The notes: a model not told the origin generated them from the letters alone. A DNA stretch of 22,519 nucleotides from PALSA-660 sp036508875 (GCA_036508875.1 DATCGP010000066.1:1-22519); one strand, 5' to 3'. Shown: positions 6,750 through 15,011, counted from the first letter of the stretch. Made by a program: numbers and translations.

Positions 6750-7040
6750 GTGGTGGTGAGGAACGTGAACGGCGTCAGCGGGGGCGTCTGTGAGTGCGGG
6801 AACTGGCTGACGCACTGGGCCCGGTACGGGGGGCAGACGATCCCCAACTGGTGTCCGGAGACGAACTGCGTGTCCAAGACCGAGGTCGGCGCGCACGTGC
6901 AGGGTCCCGATCCCAGCGACGAGGGATGGTACGTCGTTCCGCTGTGTCGTGGTCACGCCGTGCAGGTCGGACAGGACCTTCAGATCAGCGACGCCATACA
7001 CCTGGTCTCGGCGAACGTGAAGGACACCTGCGGGAAGTAG
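6750..7040 (+). CDS. Small Cys/His-rich protein, HNH-like zinc fold
   Basis: This is a 96-residue protein. Three consecutive GTG codons (6750, 6753, 6756) could start it. The ribosome-binding site GAAGGAGGGG (6735-6744) favours the first or second. Visible metal-ligand candidates are Cys14-x-Cys16, Cys35-x4-Cys40, His49 (in VGAHVQG), Cys66-x-x-His69 (in VPLCRGH) and Cys94. The order CxC...CxxxxC...GAHV...WYVVPLCxxH resembles a degenerate treble-clef/HNH finger, in which the AHV histidine would be catalytic and the PLCxxH pair structural. I recall small uncharacterised bacterial proteins of this pattern but no proven role. It is not obviously linked to dnaB upstream, and it converges with the ABC operon 21 bp downstream. 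Confidence 0.75.
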   Translation: MVVRNVNGVSGGVCECGNWLTHWARYGGQTIPNWCPETNCVSKTEVGAHVQGPDPSDEGWYVVPLCRGHAVQVGQDLQISDAIHLVSANVKDTCGK

Positions 7041-7061
7041 CGACGCCCGACCTCGCTCGGC

Positions 7062-8183
7062 CTACTCGGCCAACCGCTTCTGGAACCGCGACACCGCCAA
7101 CCCGAATATGCCGACGGCGAACGCCACCATCGCCGCGAACTGGACCCACATGTCCAGGATGCCCGATCCCTTGAGGAATGCCCCGCGCAGGACCACGAGC
7201 GCGTAGCGCAGAGGGATCAGGTACGTGAGCGGCACGATGGCGGCCGGCATCGACTCGATCGGGAAGATGAAGCCCGACAGCACCATCGTCGGGATCAGGA
7301 CGAACATCACCGTCTGCTGCGCTTGCTGCTGCGTCCGCGACACGAGCGAGATGAGCAGCCCCATCCCGATCGATGTGAACGTGAACAGCACGAGCCCGAG
7401 CGCGACGGTCCACACGCTGCCGTTGAACGGCACGTTGAACCAGTACAGGCCGATGAGCACCACGAACACCGTCTGCACCGTGGCGATCAACGCGTAGGGC
7501 AGCACCTTGCCTGTCAGATACTCGGCTCGCGTGATCGGCGTCACCATCATCTGTTCCAGCGTCCCGCGCGCCCGCTCGCGCACGACCGCCTGGCTCATGA
7601 TCACCATGATCGACATCATGAGGATCGAGGCGACCAGCCCCGGGACCATAGCGTTGACGCTCTTCAGCGAGGGGTTGAACATCACGCGCACCCGGGCGTC
7701 GATCGTCGGCCCCCCCATCGCGTGGCCCGCGGACGCGAGAAGCTTCTGGTCGAAGGCCGCCACGATCTCCGCGGCGTACCCGCTGGCCACCGACGCCGTC
7801 TTGGAGTCCGACCCATCGACGATGATCCCGAGTGGCACCGTCTCGCCGCGCGCCAGCGACGCCTCGGTGCCCGACTCGATGACGATCGCGACCTTGACCT
7901 GGCCGGTGTCCACCAGCGGCTGCAGCGACGCCTCACTCGAGGGCCGCGCGGAGATGACGAAGTAGCCGCTCGACGAGAAGGCGTCCACGAGCTGCCGCGA
8001 CACGGCCGTCTGGTCGTTGTCGATGACCGCCGTGGGCAGGTTGCGCACGTCGGAACCGACGACGTAGCCGAACATGATCACGTACATGATCGGCATCATG
8101 AAGATGAGCGGCAGCAGCAGGCGGTCGCGCCGCAGCTGCAGCAGCTCCTTCCACATCACCAGGCGAAGACGGCGCAGGTTCAT
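7062..8183 (-). CDS. ABC-2 type permease 4 (YbhR/YhhJ-like)
   Basis: This is a 373-residue protein. The ATG at 8181-8183 overlaps the stop of permease 3 by 4 bp (ATGA) and is preceded by GGAGG. One N-terminal membrane helix (LPLIFMMPIMYVIMFGYVVG) is followed by a periplasm-type loop of about 150 residues, then five hydrophobic segments, the standard ABC-2 topology. The motifs VVRERARGTLEQMMVTPI (coupling helix region) and SGFIFPIESMP are typical of multidrug or lipid-type exporters. The sequence is clearly related to permease 2 (GYVVGSDVRNL in both, LIPLRYxLVxxRxxFLKGS in both), whereas permeases 1 and 3 form the other kind. It should pair with permease 3. It is the last gene of the operon. 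Confidence 0.9.
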   Translation of the reverse strand: MNLRRLRLVMWKELLQLRRDRLLLPLIFMMPIMYVIMFGYVVGSDVRNLPTAVIDNDQTAVSRQLVDAFSSSGYFVISARPSSEASLQPLVDTGQVKVAIVIESGTEASLARGETVPLGIIVDGSDSKTASVASGYAAEIVAAFDQKLLASAGHAMGGPTIDARVRVMFNPSLKSVNAMVPGLVASILMMSIMVIMSQAVVRERARGTLEQMMVTPITRAEYLTGKVLPYALIATVQTVFVVLIGLYWFNVPFNGSVWTVALGLVLFTFTSIGMGLLISLVSRTQQQAQQTVMFVLIPTMVLSGFIFPIESMPAAIVPLTYLIPLRYALVVLRGAFLKGSGILDMWVQFAAMVAFAVGIFGLAVSRFQKRLAE

Positions 8184-9322
8184 GCCCGCTGCCTCCGGTT
8201 CAAGACCGTGGCGACACCGAGGGCGACGAGCGCGTACACCGTGAGCGCTAGGACCTGGGGTAGTAGGATGTCCCACGAGGCGCCCTTCAGGAACACACCT
8301 CTCGCGATGTCGACCATGTAGCGCGCCGGGAACAGGTACGACACGAACTGGAGGATCGGCGGGATCGACTCCAGCGGGAACGCCATCCCTGAGAGCATGA
8401 AGCCCGGGAGGAACGAGATCAGCAGCGCGGAGATGTTGGCCGATTCGAGCGAGGGCGCCACCGCCGAGATCACCAGCCCGAGCGACAGCGCGCAGACGAT
8501 GAAGAGCCCGATGCCGACGGCCAGGACCAGCACGTCGCCGCGCAGCGGGATGCCGAACACGCCCATGGCCACCGCCGTGATCGTCACGGTGTCGAGGACC
8601 CCGAGGGCCGCCCACGGCAGGATCTTGCCAACGATCAGCTCGCTGTGCGTGAGCGGTGACTCGAGCAGCTGTTCAAGGGTCCCGTTCTCACGTTCCTTGA
8701 CCAGCGTGACGGCGGTCTGCTGGACCGTGACGATCATGATGATCACGATCATCAGCCCCGGGATGAGGAAGTCCGCGCTCTTGCGCTCGGGGTTGTACCA
8801 GGCCTGTATGCGCGGCTCCAGGGTCCCCACGTGCAGCGAGCCCATCCCCCTCGAGTCCGCCCACGTGGCGAGGGCCTGCCTCCCGAGTGCCTGGTTCAGT
8901 GCCACCGCGTAGGTCTGCCCCAGCTGCGCGGAGTTCGGTTCGCTCCCGTCGACGAGCACGCTCACCGACCCGGTGCGTCCGGCGGCGAGCGCGTCGCCAT
9001 ACCCGCGCTGGACGACGATCGCGACCCGGGCCTGGCTGCGGTTGAAGGCGTCGTCGATCCCGGCCAGGTCGCCGACCGAGCCCTGCACCTGGAAGAAGCC
9101 GGACTTGGAGTAGGCGTCGAGGTACGCGCGACTCGCCGTCGTCTTGTCCATGTCCAGCGTCACGGTCGGCACGTTGCGCACGTCGAAGCTGATCGCGTAG
9201 GCGAACAGGAGGAGCTGAGCCAAGGGCAACACCAGAACGGCGACGATCATCCGCCAGTCACGGATGATGTGGATGAACTCCTTGCGCGCGATAGCGAGCA
9301 CGCGCGCCATGGCCGCTCGCAT
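8180..9322 (-). CDS. ABC-2 type permease 3 (YbhS-like)
   Basis: This is a 380-residue protein. The start at 9322 is preferred over an in-frame ATG at 9310 because GAGAGG lies about 7 bases upstream. It begins with the cytoplasmic MARVLAIARKEFIHIIRD segment, then a membrane helix, an extracytoplasmic loop holding VDGSEPNSAQ and AWYNPERKSADFLIPG, and five C-terminal membrane segments with LVKERENGTLEQLLESPL and LSGMAFPLESIPP. It resembles permease 1 of the same operon (FIHIxRD, SFDVxxxPT, WYNPE, SYLFPARYM in both). It is translationally coupled to permease 4 and follows the TetR gene by 16 bp. It probably forms a heterodimeric channel with permease 4. Confidence 0.9.
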   Translation of the reverse strand: MRAAMARVLAIARKEFIHIIRDWRMIVAVLVLPLAQLLLFAYAISFDVRNVPTVTLDMDKTTASRAYLDAYSKSGFFQVQGSVGDLAGIDDAFNRSQARVAIVVQRGYGDALAAGRTGSVSVLVDGSEPNSAQLGQTYAVALNQALGRQALATWADSRGMGSLHVGTLEPRIQAWYNPERKSADFLIPGLMIVIIMIVTVQQTAVTLVKERENGTLEQLLESPLTHSELIVGKILPWAALGVLDTVTITAVAMGVFGIPLRGDVLVLAVGIGLFIVCALSLGLVISAVAPSLESANISALLISFLPGFMLSGMAFPLESIPPILQFVSYLFPARYMVDIARGVFLKGASWDILLPQVLALTVYALVALGVATVLNRRQRA

Positions 9323-9338
9323 CCTGTGCGCCTCTCGC

Positions 9339-9983
9339 TCAGTCCGTCGACGATCCCCAGCCCATGATCGAGTACAGCGCGCCCACGGTCGCCGCGTCGT
9401 CGTCGGGAAGGTCGAGCATCATCCCGGTGATGAAGTAGCCGACGAACAGACTCGCGAACGCGCGGACCTTCGCCGTCAGCTCGTCGGGTGTGCGCTCGAT
9501 CCCGTAGTAGGCGTCGACACGGGGGACGAACCCTTCGAGCCGTGCCAGGAGCGGACGGCCGAGATGGGTCCGGAACACTTCGCGGAAGGTGGCGTTGTGT
9601 GGAGCCGAGGTCAGCAGCGTGCGCATGATCGGCTTGACGCTGTCGCCGCGGGGCAGGTGCTTCCGGCGCATCTCGATGAGGGCGAGCAGCGCCTCATGCA
9701 GGGTCGCCGGTTCCAGCGAGTCCAGCGCGGGGCCGACGATCGAGATCAGGTGGTCGCCTGCGGCGGCGACGAGGTCCGCGAACAGGGCCTCCTTGCCGGC
9801 GTAGTGCCGGTACAACGCCGGCTCGGTGAGCCCGAGGAGCTTCGCGATCTCCCGCATCGTCCCGCACTCGTAGCCCTTCTCCGCGAACACCGCGAGGGCC
9901 GCGTCGAGGATCTCGCCGCGCCGTCCCTCGACGAAGGTCGTGAAGAACGGGTCAGTGCCGCTGGTGATGGACGCGCACCGCAT
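9339..9983 (-). CDS. TetR-family transcriptional regulator embedded in the ABC operon
   Basis: This is a 214-residue protein. The ATG at 9981-9983 shares one base with the stop of ATPase 2 (TGATG), and GGGAGG lies inside the end of that gene. The N-terminal TetR domain reads RRGEILDAALAVFAEKGYE, then the helix-turn-helix TMREIAKLLGLTEPALYRHY at about residues 42-61, then AGKEALFADLV. The remainder is an all-helical ligand-binding and dimer domain. It should repress the operon in which it lies, releasing DNA when an exported compound or related signal binds. An operator-like inverted repeat lies at the operon promoter (16330-16350), more than 6 kb upstream. E. coli ybhGFSR has a comparable TetR gene (CecR), but at the front of its operon. 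Confidence 0.93.
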   Translation of the reverse strand: MRCASITSGTDPFFTTFVEGRRGEILDAALAVFAEKGYECGTMREIAKLLGLTEPALYRHYAGKEALFADLVAAAGDHLISIVGPALDSLEPATLHEALLALIEMRRKHLPRGDSVKPIMRTLLTSAPHNATFREVFRTHLGRPLLARLEGFVPRVDAYYGIERTPDELTAKVRAFASLFVGYFITGMMLDLPDDDAATVGALYSIMGWGSSTD

Positions 9984-10969
9984 CACGCGCGGCCTCCCTG
10001 CTGGGTCACGAGATGGACGAACGCGTCCTCGAGCGTGGGATCGACCCGCTCGATGCCGGTGACGGTGAACCCGCGGCCGGTCAGGAAGCCGGTGAGATCG
10101 GCCTCTGCGGCGGTACGCCGTCCGAGGTTCACGTGTACGAGCGATCCCTGCATGTACGCCTCCTCCACCGCCGCCAGCTCCTCGAGGGCGGCGAGCGCGT
10201 CCTCGCCGCGGTCCACGGCGATCTGCAGGATGGTGTCGGCGGACAGGTCCGCCTTGACCTCCTGCGGCGTGCCCTCGGCGATGATCGTGCCGCGGTAGAT
10301 GAAGGCGAGGCGGTTGCAGTGCGTTGCCTCGTCCATGTAGTGCGTCGTGACGAACAGCGTCACGCCCTGATGCGCGAGGTCGTAGAGCAGCTCCCAGAAC
10401 TGACGCCGCGCCGTGGGGTCGACGCCGGAGGTCGGCTCGTCGAGGAAGATCAACTTCGGCTCGTGGATCGTCGCGCACCCGAGCGCGAGGCGCTGCTTCC
10501 AGCCGACCGAGAGGTTGCCGGTCAGCTCGCCCTCGCGCCCCTCGAGGCCCGCCATCTTCAGGATGTAGGCGCGCCGCTCGCGGTACTTCTCGTCCGTCAG
10601 GCCGTAGATGCCGGCGTAGAAGCGCAGGTTCTCGTCCACGGTGAGGTCCTGGAACAGCGAGAACTTCTGCGACATATAGCCGATGTTCTCGCGGACACGC
10701 TCCGGGTCCTTGACCACGTCGTAGCCCATGACGGTGCCGCCGCCGGAAGTGGGCGCGATGACGCCGCACAGCATGCGGATCGTCGTGGTCTTGCCCGAGC
10801 CGTTCGGTCCCAGGAAGCCGAAGATCTCGCCGCGCTTCACCTTGAAGTCGACGCCGTCGACCGCCGTGAAGTCACCGAACTTCTTGCGCAGCCCGGTCAC
10901 GACGATCGCGTCGTCGCCGAGGTCCGGGCCCCGCCTCGCCGCTTCTGTCTTTGTCCATGGGAACCGCAT
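9983..10969 (-). CDS. ABC transporter ATPase 2 (matches the C-terminal half of YbhF)
   Basis: This is a 328-residue protein with a complete nucleotide-binding domain: Walker A GPNGSGKTT (about residues 54-62), Q-loop Gln101, Walker B LIFLDEPTSGVD (from about 173) and switch His210 in TTHYMDEA. The ABC signature is LSVGWKQR (153-160) instead of LSGGQQ. This variant is typical of the second domain of YbhF-type ATPases, as I recall them. About 90 C-terminal residues form a small accessory domain ending in PTLEDAFVHLV. It hydrolyses ATP to drive export through the ABC-2 permeases. The ATG at 10969 has only a weak ribosome-binding site (GAAAGCGG). The gene lies between permease 2 and the TetR gene. 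Confidence 0.93.
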   Translation of the reverse strand: MRFPWTKTEAARRGPDLGDDAIVVTGLRKKFGDFTAVDGVDFKVKRGEIFGFLGPNGSGKTTTIRMLCGVIAPTSGGGTVMGYDVVKDPERVRENIGYMSQKFSLFQDLTVDENLRFYAGIYGLTDEKYRERRAYILKMAGLEGREGELTGNLSVGWKQRLALGCATIHEPKLIFLDEPTSGVDPTARRQFWELLYDLAHQGVTLFVTTHYMDEATHCNRLAFIYRGTIIAEGTPQEVKADLSADTILQIAVDRGEDALAALEELAAVEEAYMQGSLVHVNLGRRTAAEADLTGFLTGRGFTVTGIERVDPTLEDAFVHLVTQQGGRA

Positions 10970-10987
10970 GAGCGAACCGCTTTCGGT

Positions 10988-12118
10988 CTAGTCGTTGAGG
11001 CGCTTGCTGAAGCGCGACAGCCCGAACAGGAATATGCCGACGGAGAACACGGCCATCGCCAGGAACTGCGGCCACAGCGACATGAACGACGATCCCTTGA
11101 GGAAGTTGGACCGCACGATCACGAGGATGTACCGGAGCGGGATGAGGAACGTCAGGAAGTAGAGCCACCTCGGGAAGGCCTCGATCGGGAACATGAAGCC
11201 GGACAGCATCATCGAGGGCATCATCAGGAACATCGAGGTCTGCTGCGCCTGCTGGCGGGTGCGCGACATCAGCGAGACGATCATCCCGAGCCCGAGTGCG
11301 GAGAGCATGAACAGCAGCAGACCGGTCCCGATGACCAGTAGCGAGCCGTTGAACGGCACCTGGAACCACAGCACGCCAACGACGAACGTGAGGGCGACTT
11401 GGACCACCCCGAGCGCCGCGTACGGCAGCACCTTGCCGATCAGGTAGTCGGCCTTGCCGATCGGCGTCACGAACAGCTGCTCCAGCGTCCCGCGCTCACG
11501 TTCCTTCACGATCGCCTGGCTCATGAGGTTCTGGGTCGACATCATGATCACGAAGGCGAGCAGTGCCGGCACCATCGTGTTGACCGCGCGCATCGTCGGG
11601 TTGTACAGCACGCGGACCTGCGCGTTGACCCCGGCGGAAAGCGTGGCTCCCGGTGGCGCGCCCGGCGTGGGGTAGAACGCGCTGCTCAGGTTGGAGATGA
11701 TCCCCGCGGCGTAGCCCGCCGCTACCTGGCTGGTGCGGCTGTCGGAACCGTCCACGATGATGCCGAGCTGGGCGGCGCGCTTCTGCGCGATCGAGTCGGA
11801 AAGCCCCTTCGGGATCGTGACGGCGACGACCGCCTGGCCGCCGTCCATGTCGTCCTTGAGCTGGGCGTCGGTCGTGGGCCGCGCGGTCACGGTGAAGTAC
11901 CCGGACGACGTGAACGCGTCCACGACCTGGTGCGACTGGATCGAGTTGTCCTGGTCGAGCACCGCGAGGTCGAGGTTGCGCACGTCCGATCCGACCACAT
12001 AGCCGAACAGGACCAGCTGGAGTATCGGCATGATGAGCAGGATCGGCAGCATCGACTTGTCACGCCGTATCTGCGTGAACTCTTTCCAGATGAGAACTCG
12101 TATCCGTCTCCAGGACAT
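10988..12118 (-). CDS. ABC-2 type permease 2 (YbhR/YhhJ-like)
   Basis: This is a 376-residue protein. The ATG at 12118 is preceded by GAGAGGGCG and lies 6 bp after permease 1. A membrane helix (SMLPILLIMPILQLVLFGYV) leads into a large outer loop with SGYFTVTARPTTDAQ and VRVLYNPTMRAVNTMVPA. Five C-terminal hydrophobic segments follow, with VKERERGTLEQLFVTPIG and LSGFMFPIEAFP. Length and topology are normal for the family. It shares many blocks with permease 4 (SDVRNL, LIPLRY, FLKGSS) and should pair with permease 1 to form the channel. The extended loop insert PTPGAPPGATLSAGV is absent from permease 4. Confidence 0.9.
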   Translation of the reverse strand: MSWRRIRVLIWKEFTQIRRDKSMLPILLIMPILQLVLFGYVVGSDVRNLDLAVLDQDNSIQSHQVVDAFTSSGYFTVTARPTTDAQLKDDMDGGQAVVAVTIPKGLSDSIAQKRAAQLGIIVDGSDSRTSQVAAGYAAGIISNLSSAFYPTPGAPPGATLSAGVNAQVRVLYNPTMRAVNTMVPALLAFVIMMSTQNLMSQAIVKERERGTLEQLFVTPIGKADYLIGKVLPYAALGVVQVALTFVVGVLWFQVPFNGSLLVIGTGLLLFMLSALGLGMIVSLMSRTRQQAQQTSMFLMMPSMMLSGFMFPIEAFPRWLYFLTFLIPLRYILVIVRSNFLKGSSFMSLWPQFLAMAVFSVGIFLFGLSRFSKRLND

Positions 12119-12124
12119 CCCGCG

Positions 12125-13252
12125 TCACGCCCTCTCGCGGTAGAGGCTCGCGGCGAGGACGACGATCACGGTCGCGAAGATGGCGAGCGCGGCGATCTGC
12201 GGCCACAGGATGGCCAGGCTGCCGCCCTTGAGGAACACCGTGCGGCAGATCACCATGAAGTAGCGGGCGGGGAACAGGTAGGAGAGCCACTGGAGCGCCG
12301 CGGGGAGGCTGGATAGCGGAAAGATGAACCCGGAGAGCATGAAGGTCGGCAGGAAGCTCACCAGCGCGGCGAGCTGGTTGGCGGAGTCGACCGACGTCGC
12401 GCGCGCCGACACGATCAGGCCGAGCCCGAGCGTGCAGATGACGTACAGCAGGCTCGAGCCCGCGAACAGCCAGACCGACCCGCGGAACGGGATGCCGAAG
12501 GCGAGTATCCCGACGACGGCAATGATGACGATGTCCATCGCCCCCATCACCGCCCAGGGCGCGATCTTGCCGACCATCAGCTCGATCTTCCGGATGGGCG
12601 AGACGATGAGCTGCTCGTACGTGCCCATCTCCTTCTCTTTGACCAGGGTGTTGGCCGTCTGCAGCACGGTGATCATCGTGACGAGCACGACGATGAGCCC
12701 GGGCACGAAGTAGGCGGCCGAGTTGCCCTCGGGGTTGTACCAAGTGCGCGTGGACGCGGTCAGGCCGCCCGCCGCGCCGGCGTTCAAGCCCTTCGCCTCC
12801 ACCTGGGTCACTAGGATCTTGCCCCCGAAGATGCGTGAGAGCACGGAGGCGTAGGTGCTGCCCATCTGAGCGGAGGTGGAGTCCGAGCCGTCGACGAGGA
12901 TCTGGACATCGCCCGCACGGCCCGCGGCGATGTTGTCGCCGAAGCCCGCGCCGACCACGACGACGACCTTGTCGGCGTTCGACTGGAAGGCAGGGTCGAC
13001 GTCGGCGTACGAGCCCAGCGTCTTGTCCACCGTGAAGTAGTTCGACTGCTGGAGCGCGTTGATGTACTGCCGGCTGTAGGTCGAGCGGTCCAGGTCGAGC
13101 GTGGCTGTCGGCAGGTGCTTCACATCGAACGACAGCGCGTACGCGTACAGGAACAGCTGCACCAGCGGCATGATCAGGATGACCGCGATCAGGCGTTTGT
13201 CACGCAGGATGTGGATGAACTCCTTGCGCGCGATGGCGAGGATACGCCTCAT
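12125..13252 (-). CDS. ABC-2 type permease 1 (YbhS-like)
   Basis: This is a 375-residue protein. The ATG at 13250-13252 overlaps the ATPase 1 stop by 4 bp (ATGA). It opens with MRRILAIARKEFIHILRDKR. A first membrane helix then leads to an outer loop holding VDGSDSTSAQMGSTYA and TWYNPEGNSAAYFVPG, and five membrane segments follow with LVKEKEMGTYEQLIVSPI and LSGFIFPLSSLP. No frameshift or truncation is seen. It is coupled to ATPase 1 upstream and to permease 2 six bases downstream, so these three genes form the first transporter module. The closest relative in the window is permease 3. Confidence 0.9.
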   Translation of the reverse strand: MRRILAIARKEFIHILRDKRLIAVILIMPLVQLFLYAYALSFDVKHLPTATLDLDRSTYSRQYINALQQSNYFTVDKTLGSYADVDPAFQSNADKVVVVVGAGFGDNIAAGRAGDVQILVDGSDSTSAQMGSTYASVLSRIFGGKILVTQVEAKGLNAGAAGGLTASTRTWYNPEGNSAAYFVPGLIVVLVTMITVLQTANTLVKEKEMGTYEQLIVSPIRKIELMVGKIAPWAVMGAMDIVIIAVVGILAFGIPFRGSVWLFAGSSLLYVICTLGLGLIVSARATSVDSANQLAALVSFLPTFMLSGFIFPLSSLPAALQWLSYLFPARYFMVICRTVFLKGGSLAILWPQIAALAIFATVIVVLAASLYRERA

Positions 13253-14241
13253 TCAGACACCGCCAGGACCTGCTGGTCTGAGACGTCCAGATCGGACCCC
13301 GCCGCCGGGATCAGCGTGGCGAAGGCCATCTCAAGGTCGGTCGCGACAGGGGTCACGTGGACCACGGTCAGGCCCGCGTCCGAAAGAGCGTCCCTGAGCG
13401 TGGACTCGCACGCCCCGGCGTCACGGCTGACGAGCACGCGCAGCATCTCGCCGGAGACCTCGAGGCTCACGACGCATGCGAGGTCGTGCAGGATCGGCAT
13501 CGCAGCCCGATAGTCGCTGACAGCGACCTCGATGACGCGCCCGGGGACCCGCTGCTTCATGCCGGCGGGCGTGTCGCGCAGGATGATGCGGCCCTGCGTC
13601 ATGAAGGCGATCTCGTCGCAGCGGTCCGCCTCGTCCATGTACGGCGTGGCCACGAACACGGTGATGCCCTGCCGGTGCAGGCCGGAGATGATCTTCCAGA
13701 ACTCCCGGCGCGACACCGGGTCGACGCCGGTCGTCGGCTCGTCGAGGAACAGCAGGTCCGGCTCTGAGATCAGGGTGGCCGCGAGCGCGAGCTTCTGCTT
13801 CATGCCGCCCGACAGGAACTGCGCCTGACGCTTCTTGAACTCCGTGAGGCCCGAGAACTCGAGCAGCCGCTCGGAGCGCGACGCCATGTCGCGCCTCGGC
13901 ACGCCGCGCAGCTCCGCGAAGAAGTCCAGGTTCTCCTGGACGGTCAGGTCGCCGTACAGCGAGAACGCCTGCGACATGTAGCCGATCCGCGGCTTGACCG
14001 CGTGCGGGTCGGTGACGACCGACTTGCCGAAGACCAGCGCGTCGCCGCTCGTGGGCTCGAGCACCGTGGCCAGCATCCGGATGAGCGTCGACTTGCCGGC
14101 GCCGTCCGGGCCGACGAGCCCGAAGACCTCGCCGCGCGGGATCGTCATCGTCACTCCGTCGACCGCGTGCACCAGCCGGAAGTCCTTGCGCAGGTCCCGG
14201 GCGTCGATCGCGATCTCGGTAGGGGTGGTGCCGTCGGTCAC
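13249..14241 (-). CDS. ABC transporter ATPase 1 (matches the N-terminal half of YbhF)
   Basis: This is a 330-residue protein with a GTG start at 14239-14241 that overlaps the preceding stop by 4 bp (GTGA). It has Walker A GPDGAGKST (about residues 44-52), Q-loop Gln91, a canonical signature FLSGGMKQK (142-150) and Walker B LLFLDEPTTGVD (from about 163). The switch histidine is replaced by Pro200 in VATPYMDEADRC. The same substitution is, to my knowledge, usual in the first domain of YbhF-type ATPases. The C-terminal 110 residues are an accessory domain ending in DLEMAFATLIP. The lesion is opposite to that of ATPase 2, which suggests the two work as a heterodimer with one active site. Confidence 0.93.
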   Translation of the reverse strand: MTDGTTPTEIAIDARDLRKDFRLVHAVDGVTMTIPRGEVFGLVGPDGAGKSTLIRMLATVLEPTSGDALVFGKSVVTDPHAVKPRIGYMSQAFSLYGDLTVQENLDFFAELRGVPRRDMASRSERLLEFSGLTEFKKRQAQFLSGGMKQKLALAATLISEPDLLFLDEPTTGVDPVSRREFWKIISGLHRQGITVFVATPYMDEADRCDEIAFMTQGRIILRDTPAGMKQRVPGRVIEVAVSDYRAAMPILHDLACVVSLEVSGEMLRVLVSRDAGACESTLRDALSDAGLTVVHVTPVATDLEMAFATLIPAAGSDLDVSDQQVLAVSE

Positions 14242-15011
14242 TGGAGTACCACGTCGGCGGGCATGCCGGGCTTGAGCACGGAGTCGGAGTCGGTCAGGCG
14301 CAGCTTCACCTGATAGACGAGCTTCGTCCGCTGGTCCTTGGTCTCGATGGACGCCGGGGTGAACTCCGCCTGCGTGCCGATGAAGACGACGGCGACGTGG
14401 TAGGTCTTGGTGCTGGAGTCGGTGGTCAGCGTACCGGTCTGGCCGAGCTTGACCTTGCCGATGTCGGTCTCTGCCACGAAGATCGTGACGGTGAGCTTGG
14501 TGGGGTCGCTGACGATGGCGAGCGTGGAACCGGGTGCGGCGTTCTCCCCCGCGTTGGCGGCGATCGAGGACACGACCCCGTTGATGGGGGAGACGATCGT
14601 GGAGTACCCGAGCTGGGTCTGCGTCATCTTCAGCGCGGCGTTGGCCTGGTCGAGGCTGGCCTGCGCCGACGTGACGTCCGACTTGGTGTGACCGCTCTTG
14701 TTCTTGACGTTGGTGAGGTTCGCCTTCGCGGCGCTCACCCCGGCCTTCGCCTGATCGACTTGGAGCTTGAGCACCGAGGAGTCGAGCGTGTAGAGCACGT
14801 CGCCCTTGGCGACCGCCACGCCCTCCTCGGCGGGCGCCGTCAGTATGCGGCCGCTCGTCTGCGGGGTAACGGCGATCTGGTCGGACTCGATCGTCCCGCT
14901 CCCGCCGAGGGCTGCGCTGGCCGCCACCGTCCCGGAGTAGAAGGTCCAGCCGAAGTAGCCGGCGACTCCCAGCACCACGACCACGGCCACTATGAGGCGA
15001 ATGCGCTTCAT
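14238..15011 (-). CDS. HlyD-family membrane fusion protein 1 (YbhG-like)
   Basis: This is a 257-residue protein. The ATG at 15011 has AGGAG about 10 bases upstream. A single N-terminal membrane helix (residues about 5-22) is followed by a first lipoyl half-motif (SGRILTAPAEEGVAVAKGD), a short alpha-hairpin of Ala/Lys/Gln-rich heptads (about 85-135), the second half-motif (IVSPINGVVSSIAANAGE) and a beta-barrel domain to the end. This is the normal order for periplasmic adaptor proteins of ABC exporters. In a Gram-positive host such proteins form an extracellular ring on the transporter (as in MacAB-like systems). The gene is coupled by GTGA to ATPase 1. It is shorter than most adaptors because its hairpin is short. 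Confidence 0.92.
   Translation of the reverse strand: MKRIRLIVAVVVVLGVAGYFGWTFYSGTVAASAALGGSGTIESDQIAVTPQTSGRILTAPAEEGVAVAKGDVLYTLDSSVLKLQVDQAKAGVSAAKANLTNVKNKSGHTKSDVTSAQASLDQANAALKMTQTQLGYSTIVSPINGVVSSIAANAGENAAPGSTLAIVSDPTKLTVTIFVAETDIGKVKLGQTGTLTTDSSTKTYHVAVVFIGTQAEFTPASIETKDQRTKLVYQVKLRLTDSDSVLKPGMPADVVLQ

Noticed and set aside
8184..8615. Upstream in-frame extension of permease 4
   Set aside because: It is a shadow of permease 3; the 4-bp ATGA overlap and GGAGG support the start at 8183.
9984..10769. Upstream in-frame extension of the TetR gene
   Set aside because: It overlaps ATPase 2 in another frame, and its residues are Arg/Gly/His-rich; the TetR domain begins properly after the ATG at 9983.
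12835..13035. Short arginine-rich plus-strand frame
   Set aside because: It is antisense to permease 1 and almost entirely Arg/Ser/Pro.
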